Assembly (NCBI RefSeq): GCF_041146795.1
Contig: NC_135170.1
Coordinates: forward strand, 20,702,033 to 20,766,032
Length of the DNA: 64,000 nucleotides
Direction of reading: 5' to 3'
Source: Maylandia zebra
Lineage: Eukaryota; Chordata; Actinopteri; Cichliformes; Cichlidae
In this document: one piece after another, positions 48,801-61,090 of the stretch
Position numbering within the stretch: the first letter of the stretch is position 1
How the letters are laid out: each line of letters starts with the position of its first letter
Translations under genes and position numbers: made by a program
The notes under the pieces: generated by a model
What the model was told of the DNA's origin: nothing
The model's input: only the letters and a program-made list of their open reading frames with translations
Databases searched by the model: none

Positions 48801-48998
48801 AGGAAGCAAAGATTTTGATCGAGTGAGGCAAAATAACAGCACAATATGATTCAAATGTTCAAACTATCCACTGATGACATAATAAAATCTGTAATTATCC
48901 TGCTGTGTTTTAACTCCCGACCTCTTGTTTACCTGCAGGGGCCTCTGAAGAAAGACACCCAAAAAACAATGCCAGGTCCTCTGCCAGAGGAGGCCTGA
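45876..48998 (+). CDS. rpl3l: Ribosomal protein L3-like (muscle paralogue of uL3)
   Basis: RPL3L replaces uL3 in 60S subunits of heart and skeletal muscle. Exons: 45876-45878 (ATG only, tentative), 45971-46163, 46509-46677, 46792-46927, 47577-47763, 47860-48020, 48183-48284, 48436-48531, 48619-48738 and 48939-48998, giving 408 residues (human 407). It reads [46 protein letters not shown]...[48 protein letters not shown] and [34 protein letters not shown] and the short divergent tail ([13 protein letters not shown]) fit RPL3L better than RPL3. Start: ATG followed by GTAACT would join SHRKF after a 92-bp intron, but a farther exon 1 is possible. It is tail-to-tail with the tex2-like gene. Confidence 0.92.
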
Positions 48999-49025
48999 AA
49001 GTGTGGATTATAAACCCTACAAAAC

Positions 49026-49031
49026 AATAAA
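49026..49031 (+). terminator. rpl3l poly(A) signal
   Basis: AATAAA lies 28 nt after the rpl3l stop. Confidence 0.85.
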
Positions 49032-49128
49032 ATGTGTAAGTTATACTTGAATTTTGTGTTTTAACTGCATTTGTGTTTCTAATCAATAAGGAACACATGA
49101 GGAAAGTTTTCATCAAATTTTATTCTTT

Positions 49129-49134
49129 CCTGGA
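49129..49134 (-). terminator. tex2-like poly(A) signal
   Basis: TTTATT on plus (AATAAA on minus) lies about 340 nt beyond the tex2-like stop. The rpl3l and tex2-like transcripts would end within about 80 bp of each other, convergently. Confidence 0.65.
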
Positions 49135-49473
49135 TGGATGGACGGATGGATGATAGTTGGCTCAAACAGCATTCCCTTTTAAAAATACATCAATAACCCT
49201 TTAATTTTGTGCAGTTAGCAGTTGTCAGCATTGTAAAAAACATTTCTCTTGTCAGTAATGAACTTCACAGTAGGGGGCACTGCAGCATCATTCTCACAGT
49301 CAGGAGGTCACTGCTGAGCTCAGCGAGGCTTCAGGAGACGTTTGTCCTGCACTGGTAACAGAGAACCCACTCAAGCTGGGACCCAGCTGCAGCAGCCTCT
49401 GAATCCATTAGAGATTCAGGATAATAGCTGAACATCAGCAATTTTGCCTCAACATCTGAGGCATCAGCCGCGC

Positions 49474-51599
49474 CTACTCTGACAGGTACTCCTGAGACTC
49501 CATGGACGATTGCTGGGATGAGGAATGGATTGAGGAATGGTGGGATGCGGGTGGGTTGTCCAGTCCAGATGTCATGAGGGGCAGATAAAGATCATCCATG
49601 TTGGGCATGACAAACACTTTCTGTTCAGAGACAAAGGACAACACAACCATATTTAATTACTAATGCAATCATTAAACGTTACTGTCACAGACGCAGGAAA
49701 TTTCTGCTCATGCTGATATCAATCTGTCAGAACATAAATGCATGAATTATTAATCGGAATCATCCCCGTGGGCAAACGGAAACACTGATGGACTGACCTG
49801 GAACTCACACTGCAGTTTTTTCTCAATCCACTCAGTTACATGAGTGAAGGTGACCTCCCTCTCCCCCAGCATGGGACGCACATGAAGGTCCAACCTGGGA
49901 GGCACCCGGAAACTGTACCTGAAAGAGAGCGGCTATCACCATGGTGTATAATGAGTAAAGAAACAAAACCTGCAGTTTGCACTGAATTTCTCGATGGTAA
50001 TTAAATTCAGTGAAGTGGTAAGACAGCCAAGAGAATCAGCACCATATCCTATCAGTAGGAGGAGGAGGGATGTTGATGGCCAGCGTCCCAGAAAGCTCCA
50101 GGACCTCAACGCTCAGCATCAGGGGCATGTTGGAAACCTCAGATATCTTCTTTCTTATGTATTCATTCTCTGTGGCTTTCTGGAAGTATTTGGACTTTGC
50201 TATCTTGTCCACGAATCTCAAGATTTTCCTGCTTGTCCTGCCACCTGCGTGCCTGTAAAGGATAAAGACCAAGAACAGTCAATAGGGACTACCTCATAGT
50301 GATGAAATGTCATCACCATGCCTTCATATTTCTAGGTGGAAAAATTCTAAATAAGTTTTTAAGTTACCCGTCAGCCGCCATTACAGGACTCTTGTCTCCC
50401 ACGCATCCGTGTAGCTCAGATGGAGGGACCTCCTCTTCATCAGATGACCCTGCGCTGGATGACTCTTCATCACTATCAGCCAGTATACACAGCTTCATCT
50501 TAGAGCTGAAAAAAACATAACAGTTCTAGTCATCATATCAACCTGCTCAGGTTAAAAACACATTTCTTCGCAAACACTGAAATGCTAAAGTGGGTCTCAC
50601 CCCACTTTCTGGGTCTCTGGTACACTGTGAGCCTCATCCTCTCCCTCTTTACCCAGCTTACACAGGTTCATCTTTGTCTCTAGGGTCATCTGAAGGCAGC
50701 CGGTGTACACCAACTCCAGCTGTAGCCACAGACCTTGGGGATAAAGGTGTGGGGGGAAAAAGGAAGGGCTTAAAGCTTACAGCAGCTGAATTCTTAATTA
50801 GTTCAAAACCCTGAGTTTGGTTTGGTCTCTCTTCCTAATCCGTTTTGGCACGGTGTTGTGCAGAAGGGACATTAGACTGGCGGATGATAGCTTTGGCTAG
50901 TTATTGTTGGTCGACGATAGCTCGGGCTAAGAGGATTGCTAATCGCTTCAGCGGGAGACAATGGAAAGCTTTTAGGACAGCCATGACAAACCAAACTCAG
51001 TAATGAAACAATTGAGATCTTGGCCTGTACTCACAGCAGGAATGCGACTGAGAAAGAGATCTGGGTATACGCTGTTAAGTAACCAGTAAAGTCTGGCTAC
51101 TCCTCGCATGCAGTTAAAATGCGTGCGTTAGAAAGTATTTGACAAAGGAAGCATATGAACACAACCATGGTGTACCTCTGGAGTCCAGCGTAGGTTTAGA
51201 TGTGCTAAGGATGTGAGGTAGGCAGGTGCCCATGTCCAGATCAGCTAGAGTCAGCTCATTCATGAAGTACGGCAGCTACAATGAGACAAAGGGAGTCTTG
51301 GTGCATTCACGTCAGTAAAAGAAAGCTCTTAAAATATAGTCAGGCAAAAGCACAGCAGAAGTATTACAAGGCTGGCTAATTACCTCCATGAAATGAGCGA
51401 GCAGGGGAAACTATACTGTGTGAATATGTGTGTGACTGTGTAAGAGAAAAAAAACACAGAAGGTCTGTGTCACAGAGGAGTGTATGCAATGAGCAATGGG
51501 ATGCTGCAGGACCATCAGTGCTCCTCTAAGCACTCCCCACCCATTGCCCTGGGAGCCAGAGGGAGTGCATTATCAGCAGACTCACTCTCTCTCTCTCTC

Positions 51600-51642
<43 letters not shown>

Positions 51643-54600
51643 TACACACACACAACCCCATTCAGCTATCTTAGTGAGGACCTTCATTGACAGGTTTTCC
51701 TAGCCCCTTCCCCTAATCCTAACCATTAAAAATGAATGCCTAACCCTAACCCTTACCCTAAACCTAACCATAACCATAACCCAACTGTAACTCTGACACT
51801 AAAACCACATTTTGAGCCTCAAAAAGGCCTTCAAACATGTGAGGACCGGTGAGTGTGTCCTCACAAGTGACTGTTGGTTCTCACAAGTATAGTAGAATGC
51901 AGATTTTGGTCCTCACAAAGATAGCTAGACAGGAACACACCACACACACACACACACACACACACAGAAAAGGAGAAAGGCAGCGTTTGTGCCTTTCTCC
52001 TTTTCTCCTCCATTAGTAATGTCATGTATTTTGACCTCTGACCTGATGTTCAGGCTGTCCTACAGTTTATTTAGTTTCCATCTCTTTAAGAAGCCACATC
52101 ATTAGTCACAGGGACACTGCTGATGTTGTGGTATCTGACTAAGCTCGAAAAATAAATAACATTTTCAGCTCCCCTATGCCAACTGCTAACTTTTTGTGAT
52201 CCATGAAAGGCAGCATAGAATGAGCAACACCCAACCTATGGTTAGTGTATCTGGCACCTTTGTTTGCTAGTATGATTGGGGTGCACTTGTCCCCTTATAG
52301 AGCAGTAAACCACAGGCGTAATGCATCACAGCAGTTCTGGTAGCATGCAGGGGCCAAATGTGATTTTTATGTTTCTCTTTCCTTTAGTTTGCTAAAAAAC
52401 AAACAAAAAAACCCCACACCTAACCTACACACATTCTCATACACCATCACCTTGATCTTGCTGAGTTTCTTCTGGATTTTGTGCGCCACCTGATCGGCCC
52501 AGTATTTCTCCCAGAGAAAGTCCCAGAAGATTCTTCCCACCAGACAGTTAACCCAGGTGGGCTCACTCTCTGCAGAGCATTCCCCCGGCCCAGTACCTGC
52601 ATCAGCCTCAGCTCCACCCTGACCTCCAGAACCATGCTCTTTGGCGTCAATCTGCAGGAAATATTTTTTAAAAAAAATGAGACATATATATTTCCACAAA
52701 CATTTTTCAGGAGTAAAATGACCAAATAGGACTGAGAAACAAAATACGCACTTGCACTGTCATCTAAAATAAACACCACTCTCATTTTCTGTGGCACCTC
52801 CTCTAAACATCTGAACAGACTGTCCCTCTGTGGGGGTTCCAATCCCAAACCACCTAATTCAGCATTAGAAGCACAGACAAGTATGTTCCAGTCCCAATGA
52901 GTTACTATTTATAGTTTTCCAGCCAGATGATATCTGATATTGCTGAATACAAAAATTTGGTCCAGTCAGCAGGTGTATTTAGCTGAGCCAGCATTCTGGA
53001 CAAGGCTCATGTGAGCACAGAGAACACTATAAAAGAAAAGTGGATATAAAGCAGCTCTGATCAGTGTGGGTTATTGTGACATGAGTTAAACAGGGCTAAG
53101 AAACACTGCTATATCTCCCCCCGATGGAAAAAAAAACTATTTAAATGGAACCTGAAAAACAGTGACGGGAAGTTTAAAGTTTACATCACTTCGAGAGATG
53201 CTTGATAGTCAATCTAAAGCTTGTTCACTGACCTTTTTGCAAGTCGAGGGGCTTCCCTTGTCACTGTGGCAGGGGCTGGGGGTGGGATTGCAACTTTCTG
53301 AGCCCATTAGCTGAGTCATGTAGGAGCTGTAGTCCAATAGGGTTTTTGCTTTCATTGCTCCTGGGAAATCAGGCAGCTCCTCTGTGCTTTCTTTAATGGT
53401 CTCTCCACTGCTTAGTGTTTCTGTGTGACACATTTGAAAGTAAAGAGTTGGTGAATCTAAAAATATTGCTGAAAGAATGATCGAATAAGGCAAATTTGGC
53501 ATTGAGTAACTTGTAGTACATGTATTTTAAATGAAAGAGGTGACTTTTCCGGGCTACATATAGTATCGCAACCAGCTGAATTTCTCCATATCACTCAACC
53601 AAGTCGTCTTCTTACCTGTGTTTCCTTCATCTCTTACACTGGTCTGGGCTAAGGCTCTAGAGGCTGACACAAAATGCTGGAACCACTCCTCCTTCTCTCT
53701 TCCAGTGCGACCAAACAGGTAGAGGGTGACGGGAAACTGCTGGTGGGGATCTGTGTTTTTCTCTTCCCTTTCTTCTTCGGTTTCCTGCCCTTCAACCACG
53801 CTTTCCTCCCCTACCTCCCCCTCAGCCAGAGTGATGCAGATTGGGTACTTCCTGTTCCACACCCTCTTACGAGCCAAACCAGGAGGCACCAGAGACACCT
53901 GAAGTAAAAATGTTGAAAAGAAGGACCAACTATTCATTTCATTTCTGTTCCATCTGCATTTATACAACATGCTCTGAAAGCACTGCCAGTGAATGTGTGT
54001 TAACTTTACTCTGTTATCATACAGGGAGAGCTACTTTAGTTTGCCTCAGTGGGCAGGTGAGATAGCGGAGAGGTCCGGTTTATTAGTTTTGGTCATAACT
54101 GTTTCAGTGGGCGCAGAGAAATAAGAGCAAGGGGTTCAGGTGGTTCTAATGTCCCTCTGAAAGGCAGGCTTGCTTTCTCACAAATGAACTGACCTTACAG
54201 TTAGCCAGCTGGTAAGTGCGTGAACGCAGAAAAACGGCTTTGTGGGGTGTCTCGTCGAAAGAAGCCCACCGGGCGATGTTGGCACGTGGGTATGCTAGTT
54301 GCAGCCGGCTGCCTTCCAGTGTAACATAGACAGAGTGTGTGATGGAGGGGTGGAAAGTCTCAGGGTCATAGCTGTGGGTCTCATTCATCCAGCCCTGAAA
54401 GTGAGTAATAAGAACATTTAATCCAAAAGGACAGGATTCAAGCAGAAACCTCTGCAGCCACAAACCATTTTATGTTTTCTTGGTAAAACTAAAGTACATC
54501 TACAAATACAAATATTGAGGCTGCATTTAACCAAGAGTTAACATTTAAGCATTAAATACGGCTAGGGAGGCAAAGATTGTACTGTGGCAAATTAGATCCA

Positions 54601-56602
54601 CAGCAAATGGTGCAAACTGTGACAAACAGCTCAGCAGGAGGGGAAACACGAGCCCGGGCACAATACAACTCTCACTTAACACCGCAGATGAGTCTAGACT
54701 ATTGTGTGCTGTTAGTAGGCCCTCTATCCTGATACAATTTGTCTTTTTTAAAATCTTTTTAAGTATCACTGTTCTAGTCAGACTGACACAGAAGTACTTT
54801 GAGAAAGCTATTATCAGACTGCACCTCTCTTTCATGGATAATAATCGGTCCTCAGGGGCTACTTTTAAAACAGCAATTACCTAAAAACGATTCCATTAAG
54901 CACCATTCAAAGCACTATCTTTCTTTGATGCTATCTAATGCCCGCTGATCTTTGATATTTTGATCTCTCATCCTGCAAAACAAACATTTGAGCATTTCCA
55001 TGTAGCCAAATTAGCAAAAGAGGAAACAGAAAAGGAGTGGCTGCAGAGGTTATTTTGCATACAGAGGCAGATCGGAGTGTGCGTAATCACAACAATGGCT
55101 CTTTAAACGGCAACATGTTTGTGATGGAAATGCTGTAATAATCTTTATCATATTAATGGTTGCAAATGAACACAAAGCAGAATTAAAGCAGGTGGAAAGC
55201 TATTAAAACAGATTCATTGTGGCGATACAAACTTTGACCTGCACAATTTCATTTAGAGGGAAAACAACAGTCCTCCTGGGTATCTGTCGTCTTGATCTGC
55301 CACAGTTTGACTGCATACGGATTTAGAGGTAACATTTAGATTAGTCTTCTTCTATGCTCATGTATAGAGTAATTTTTAAAACTAATTTATTACCTGTAGG
55401 TTGTGTAGATTTGCGAGCTCTCCGTCCAGTGGATTGTCATTCACGGCACTGAGTTTGCTATGTAAGACCCAGTTCCTTTTGGCGGCTGAGCGCTGTGGGG
55501 CAAACATGAACACCAGTACCAAGCCCAGCATAAAGCCACATGCAACCCCCACTGACAGACCTGTCACGTAGGGAGGAAGAGGCAGGACAAAGAAACCATA
55601 AGCTAGAAGGCCCACAGGAAAGAGCCAGTAAAGAGGCAAAGATGAACCCGGCACTGTCACTTGACACTGAGGGTAAGTTCTAGGATGTGTCTCTCTGGAG
55701 CTGTTCTGGCGCTCCACCACCTGAATCATATCCCCATAGGTGCAGATTTCCAAATGTTTGTCTCTGCTGAGGGTGTGCCGTTCTGGGGAGATGGAGGATT
55801 TTGTTAATGAATCCTTTTGGAGTCGTCTGACAGCAGTGTCACACACCCCTTTGTGCTCACCGTCAGTCCTCCTCCGACACCTGAGGCCTGCTTCGTCGCT
55901 GCTTCCATCTCTTCCACCAGTGCTGTGGGGGGCTGGTGATTCTCCTGCACCAGAAGTCCTCCCCTGCTTGGGGCTTCCAGAGCTTTCATCCCCCATAATC
56001 TTACTCAGCATGCTCAGTGGGTCCTGCATGGCCTCCGAGAACTTCCGCCGCGTGTCCTCCAGCTCGGCGATAAGGGAACTGCCCCGTGGCTCCGTGGGAG
56101 ACATGCTGCCCGTGGAGGGAGGTGAAACCCAGGCGTCGTTCTCATCCATTCCTCCTGTTTCAGGTCTGGCCTCCAGTATCTTTGGATATGTAAGCTGCTT
56201 AAAAGGATGCAAATGTAGCTTGGAGTCAGACTTGGAGAGGTTGACCTCGGGCTCTACACGGCGGGAGATCTCTGTGCTGAGAGACTTGACCAGACTGAGG
56301 AGAGGCTTGCTTCTTAAAGAGCTGCTTTCCCTTGGCTCCAGATCCGTGGAGGAAGATTTCACTAGGTTGGTGGTGACAGGCAGACCTGCTGATGATTCTG
56401 ATAGATCAGCTAACGAGCCTGGGGAAGAGGGGGAGTGAGGCAGGAAGAGAGGCTGGGAGCGTTGCCCTTGGCTAAGGTCCAGATTGATCCACAAATTGGG
56501 TTCAGGCCGGCTCTCCCTGCTTTCTGGTTTGTCTTTGGAAAAGGTCACAGAAGGACCCTCCTCATGGCGGTCCAGACTGAAGATCAGCTTGCTGTCCTCC
56601 AT
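49474..56602 (-). CDS. tex2l: TEX2-family ER lipid-transfer-type membrane protein
   Basis: TEX2 proteins are ER membrane proteins with a PH-like region and an SMP lipid-binding domain. Exons, in gene order: 56602-55394, 54394-54194, 53898-53616, 53420-53233, 52651-52451, 51275-51176, 50733-50601, 50505-50368, 50252-50043, 49918-49798 and 49620-49474. All phases agree, giving 976 residues. A low-complexity N-terminus carries SLVKSLSTE, a TEX2 hallmark. Two membrane segments follow at about 323-342 and 346-368. Then come GWMNE...YDPETFHPSITHSVYV, LARKRVWNRKYPICI, LYLFGRTGREKEEWF, VNCLVGRIFWDFLWEKYW, LPYFMNELTLADLDMG and INIPPPPTDRIWYSF. The N-terminus differs strongly from human TEX2, so I favour the fish paralogue tex2l; orthology is unproven. 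Confidence 0.9.
51575..51970. repeat. (CT)n/(CA)n and telomere-like repeats in a tex2-like intron
   Basis: CT tracts (about 51583-51632) and CA tracts are followed at about 51740-51785 by degenerate CCTAACC units. A fish repeat then carries TGAGGACC/TCCTCACAAG motifs, ending in another CA tract (51943-51965). Confidence 0.75.
51966..52006. other. Perfect 17-bp inverted repeat, 7-nt loop
   Basis: Arms 51966-51982 and 51990-52006 are exact reverse complements (purine-rich AGAAAAGGAGAAAGGCA) around GCGTTTG. They lie directly after a CA tract in a tex2-like intron. Confidence 0.9.
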
Positions 56603-56748
56603 GATGGTTGTTAATGAGGAGCTAAGATGAGGATGTGGTCAAAAAGATGGAGTTGTAGCCCTCCGAGACACGAATGCATGAGAGACTGTAACTGCATGGA
56701 CAACTGGAAAATCCTTCTCAGGGTGGGTGCAGTCCATTGTGTTGGACC
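56603..56748 (-). other. tex2-like 5' UTR with upstream ORF
   Basis: An acceptor (TTTTTTTCAG) ends at 56749, so the first coding exon has about 146 nt of leader. It holds an upstream ATG at 56737 (ACACAATGG context) opening a short frame of about 33 codons that ends before the main ATG. Such uORFs often dampen translation; the effect here is inferred. Confidence 0.55.
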
Positions 56749-56904
56749 CTGAAAAAAACAGTGAAAATATAGTTTTAAATCCACTACTTTGACCTGCCCT
56801 TTATTTCCTTTCTCTCTGTTCCACTCTTCCAAACCTTTGAAAGTTTCTTTCCCCTTTCTCTTGTCACTTGTTTTTTCTCTCAGTCCTTTCTGCACCTTCT
56901 CCTT

Positions 56905-57082
56905 CGTCTTTTAAATGAATATCCTCAGATGTGGCTCTTATTTTCTTAAAAACAAAAGTAAGGTAAAAAAAAAAAAAATCTGGTAATTCTTTGTTTTTAC
57001 ATTCATCGGGCCCCAATATGCCCAAATATCAAAGAGAAATTAAAAATGCATGTCGTGGAAGAGTTCGGGTCTTAGGAGGTTA
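56905..57082 (-). mobile_element. Truncated copy of the TTAA MITE
   Basis: Read on minus, it starts TTAACCTCCTAAGACCCGAA near 57082. It follows the 60652-60962 element through GACATGCATTTTT, TTTGGGC and GATGAATGT to about CCACATCTGAGGA, then stops. About 60 percent of the family length is kept. Confidence 0.65.
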
Positions 57083-59473
57083 AAAACCCTTTAAATCAAT
57101 CACGAGCATATATCATTGCCAGGCAGACTGTACAGTTTAATTCACTGAGAGTCAACACATCAAACGGCTGTAATCTTCCTGATTAAAGAAGCTTTTGTAA
57201 CAGAGAACTAAATCACTCAGGGCACAAGTTGCATTTGATGAATCAGTCAGTTTCAAGTGCATTTATCCATAAACTAGCTCACACACACAACACAGTGTGA
57301 TCTGCAGTATCAGTCAAGCTTTATGAGCAATGTAATGTGACCCTGCTCATCTGCATCATAATAAACTAAGAAATGCGGCTATTAGTGAGCAAATACAGTC
57401 ATGCAAGGAAATAAGAAGCAAAATTTGAACAACATGATTAGTAATTGGTTCTGTGTGTTATAAATGATCTTGATGAAACCAATTTTCAGGGCCTGAAAAA
57501 GAAACCGGTTAACTTGCTTTGGGTGCCACCAAATCTCTCTGTGTCTCTGCATGACGCTCATACGGCGAGATATTAATTTTAGCACCAAGCTGCTGGGCTG
57601 CTTGTCAAATCTAATTAACCAAAAGTGCTGCTCTTTGAGTGCTTAAGCTGCCCTAGACAGTACTGCATTACCCTAATCAATTTCCACTTGCAAGTCAATT
57701 TGGATCAGTTCGTGCTGACAGGGGGAGGAAAACCTCCGCTGCTCAGTGGAATATAGAGTCAGCAGGGAGTTGGCAGCTTTCCAGGCAGGACTGTGGATGC
57801 AATTTTGCACAAGTAAGAGTGAGGAGGTGTAACCCTCAGAGGACTGGAGACAAAGATACAGGCAAGCCTAGACCTCGTGTTCTTGGTTTGTCGTTTGGGA
57901 GTGGAAAGTGGAGCAGATATTCCTCTGGAAAAAAATATGAAGGATTAGAAGCTAAAATTAGAATCTACACACCAACATTTTTTCTGTCACAGGAAAGAAA
58001 TAATGAGCAGAAAAAAAGAACTAAAAACACGGTTCAAAGGAAACAAGCTCATTTTGTAAGAGAAAGTAAAATGCAAAGAAACCGAGACAGCAATAAATCC
58101 TTTGTTATAACAGTTTAGTAGCTTGTTAAGAAAATAATAGAGAAATGATAACTGAAAATGCAGTTCTTGGCATTAAAAAGCTGTCAACAGCTGAGCGACT
58201 CCCAGCCTTTCAGTGTGAAGGCTTAACCGTGACAAACTATCAGACCTGAAAACTTTCTATAAATGTGGGTTTTTTTTTAAATGTCACAAGCTAAAAGATC
58301 TTATACTCACGCACAAGGACACTGATGGAAAAAGTCACACACTGAACTCTAAGAATGCACATGTCGTATTTCATAGGTCTGTAAGTTCAGACTCTGTCTT
58401 CAGGTTAAGCTTCTGTATTGCACACGTCATTTATACCTGCCCATACACTCAGAACATTGGTCGTTTGGTCAATTCAACCATCGTCCTATATTCTCTGTAA
58501 ATATTAACCACATCATTTAGTTTAAATTTAGGAGCATATTGCCTACTTGTGCGTATTTAGTATTTGCACTGTTCTTCATGTTGAAGCAAAATGTTTTGTT
58601 TTATTTGCACTATGTGTTCACTGGGGTCTCCGAGATTTGCAGTTCCATCTCTCTGCACACTTGCATACAGCTGAGATGACAAAGTTCATGTTTGACACTG
58701 AAAGCGATATCAAATGATGTGCATTTGATATATTCTTCCAGCATATTCTTCCAATCAGCAGACAGCAACATATGAGTCAGAATGGATTAATGAGGGAATA
58801 ATGATGGCACCAGCAGAGAGTCCCACTTTTATCCCTGACGTCAACACGGTTTTGAATTCTGCCAAAGTGTCATGTCTCCCCTGCTCTGTCCTCCTCTTGG
58901 CCTTTTTATCCTGGATTAAGTGGGGGGAATCGGATAAAGAGGAGACAAAATAATATTTCAAATGTTATTTTTTTCTGAGAAAGATTTAATTCATTAAAAT
59001 AAATAGATTTAACTGTTACCTGGGATCATTTGAGGACTGGCCCTAGAGGCTGGCATCACGCACCTTTATTTCCATGCCATCCCTGTGCCTCTTAATCTTG
59101 CCCTCAAACAACCATTTGACCACGGTGACACATTTGGCACTGGGTGGTGTTTGTTTGGGTATCACAAGGTAAGTATCAGTGGACTTGAACTGAAGCAGGT
59201 TATTAAGATAATACTTCAGGGGCTTAAAGAGTCTGTTGGAGCACATCCTCCCTCAAAACTTTTTTGTTTTTTAGCTTTTAAACCGTTCCCCGCTGATAAG
59301 TAGAGCTATTTCAAAACACACCAAATTCACCAGAGCATGATGAGGACGAGAAAATCAGTGTCTCAAGACAAAATCCTACAACTCTGATTTTTTGGTAGTA
59401 AAAGAATCTATTCTATTGCACTGACAGAGATTTTTCCCAAACAAAAGAAAAACAGCAATGCGTTAGTACTTAC
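57083..59473. other. tex2-like intron 1 (inferred), no gene seen
   Basis: There is no conserved exon, RNA gene or delimited transposon that I can support. Short open frames have no recognisable family. Confidence 0.5.
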
Positions 59474-59690
59474 CTAAACGTGCCATGACTGACCATCTGC
59501 CCCTCTAATATATCAGTGGCAGAGGTTGGGTGAGGTCCAGAGTAATTTATTGCGCTTCCAGCGCAGGCTGCAGTGATCGGTCTGGATGTGCTGCAGAGTG
59601 CGTGCTCTGCACACGGGGATTCACGCCACCCAGCCAACCACCTACCGCAGGAACGCTCACCCAACTTCATTCACATCACCTTCGCTGGGG
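59474..59690 (-). other. Probable non-coding first exon / promoter of tex2-like gene
   Basis: A strong donor ACGTTTAG-GTAAGT on the minus strand ends at 59474, preceded by GC-rich sequence to about 59990. Splicing to 56748 gives no long frame, so it would be leader only. The transcription start is not located, and other leader exons may exist. Confidence 0.45.
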
Positions 59691-59699
59691 AAACCATCC

Positions 59700-60650
59700 A
59701 AACTCCCGAGAACAAATGACTGGCGTTTAAACGCGCAGTTCAGCTTTGAGAGACAAGCAAGCCAGCGGCGGTGCCACGACTTGACATCGCCACTTCCGCC
59801 CGCTTCGGGAGGCGTCAGGCCGAAACAGAATAATGTGATTATTGGTGTCCTGGCTGCAGAGTGGACCAAACTGTAATCCAGATTAGATCTCAGAGGCCAA
59901 CAGTTGGCGGAGTGACGACTCCTCTCTGCTCTGCCCCACAGCGTGAAAACAGAGCCTGAGCTCAACCCTCCTCTCCGCTCCACACCGCAGTCCCCGCTGT
60001 ACGCAGACTTATGTAATTGCGCGACCTGGAAAATTCACGCCGGGATTAATGTTCAAAAGACTGTTTTTATGGCAATCCAGCTAACATTGAAGCCCCGCTT
60101 TCATCTGTGCGTGCAAACAGGAAACTTTTCATGACTCCCTTCTAATTAATTTACTAATTACTTAATTGACTTAAATCATTAACATTGTTTTTTTAAAGCT
60201 CCATATTAATGATTTGCATCATTGGGTTTGTGCTTGTGTGACTTAAAGGAATATACATTTAGAAAGAGAAGGATTAAACGGGAGGCAATAACCTGATTTC
60301 CCGCGACTGCTTTTAGGTTGCCAGCTGTATTTGTGCTCGACGGTTGTATTGTTTTTATTATTATTATTATTACTATTATTATTATTTGTGCTTCAGATAT
60401 CAGTTATTGCATAAACCTTTGGGTCCTGTGCTGAAACATGCAAACAAACAAAGGGTGGGTGCTAGCTTAATATAGTTTTTCGGGTAATCCACTGACAATC
60501 ATTAATTATAAGTAACTGGGGTCTTAAAGGCTTGAAGTGTTGAGGCACGGACCGCCTATAAAACAACAGTGTTGCGACATGGTGCATCAGTCCTAAATTT
60601 AGTGTCTGCTGCCACCTGTTGGGAAAACAGCAGAACTCATTATTTGCTCA
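59700..60650. other. Upstream spacer of tex2-like gene
   Basis: There is GC-rich sequence to about 59990, then AT-rich sequence with a short (TTA)n tract at 60355-60386. No gene is recognised. Confidence 0.5.
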
Positions 60651-60651
60651 C

Positions 60652-60962
60652 TTAACCTCCTACGACCCAAACGTTTTCATGGCATGCATTTTTCATTTCT
60701 ATTTGGGCTGATTGGGACCTGATGAATGTCAAAAGAAAGAATTAATTTATTTTATTTTATTTTTTTTTTTACCTGATTTTTGTTTCTGAGAAAAATGAGA
60801 TCCACATATGAGGACATTTGCTTTAAATTTTGATAGGACAGTGGCAGAACAATGTCCTCACGAGTGGAGATCAGGCCCCTGTAGAGCAAAATTTAGTATT
60901 TTGCTCTGGATAACCCAAAATCTGATGTCCACATATGTGGACGCCAGGTCCCAGGAGGTTAA
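60652..60962 (+). mobile_element. TTAA-flanked MITE, about 310 bp
   Basis: Starts TTAACCTCCTACGACCC and ends GGTCCCAGGAGGTTAA, an imperfect terminal inverted repeat including a TTAA at both ends. An inner CCACATATG(A/T)GG motif occurs twice. TTAA duplications are known for piggyBac and Kolobok elements; which of these is unknown. There is no coding capacity. Confidence 0.75.
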
Positions 60963-61090
60963 AGCAGCGTTGTTGAATGAACATTGTGTCTAAGAAAATT
61001 CTTGTGCCCTGAGTGATTTACTTCTCTGTTACAATTCAGCTACAACTGAGCAAGTATGATCAAATGTCAAATTCACTTTAGGAACATAAC

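Noticed and set aside
51480-51690. Ser/Leu-rich open frames
   Set aside because: They are translations of CT and CA microsatellites within an intron.
55740-56438. Long plus-strand open frame opposite the tex2-like first coding exon
   Set aside because: It is the complement of a well-supported coding exon and has no splice or family evidence of its own.
59530-59983. Protein genes in GC-rich frames upstream of the tex2-like gene
   Set aside because: The frames reflect GC-rich promoter sequence on both strands and have no recognisable domain.
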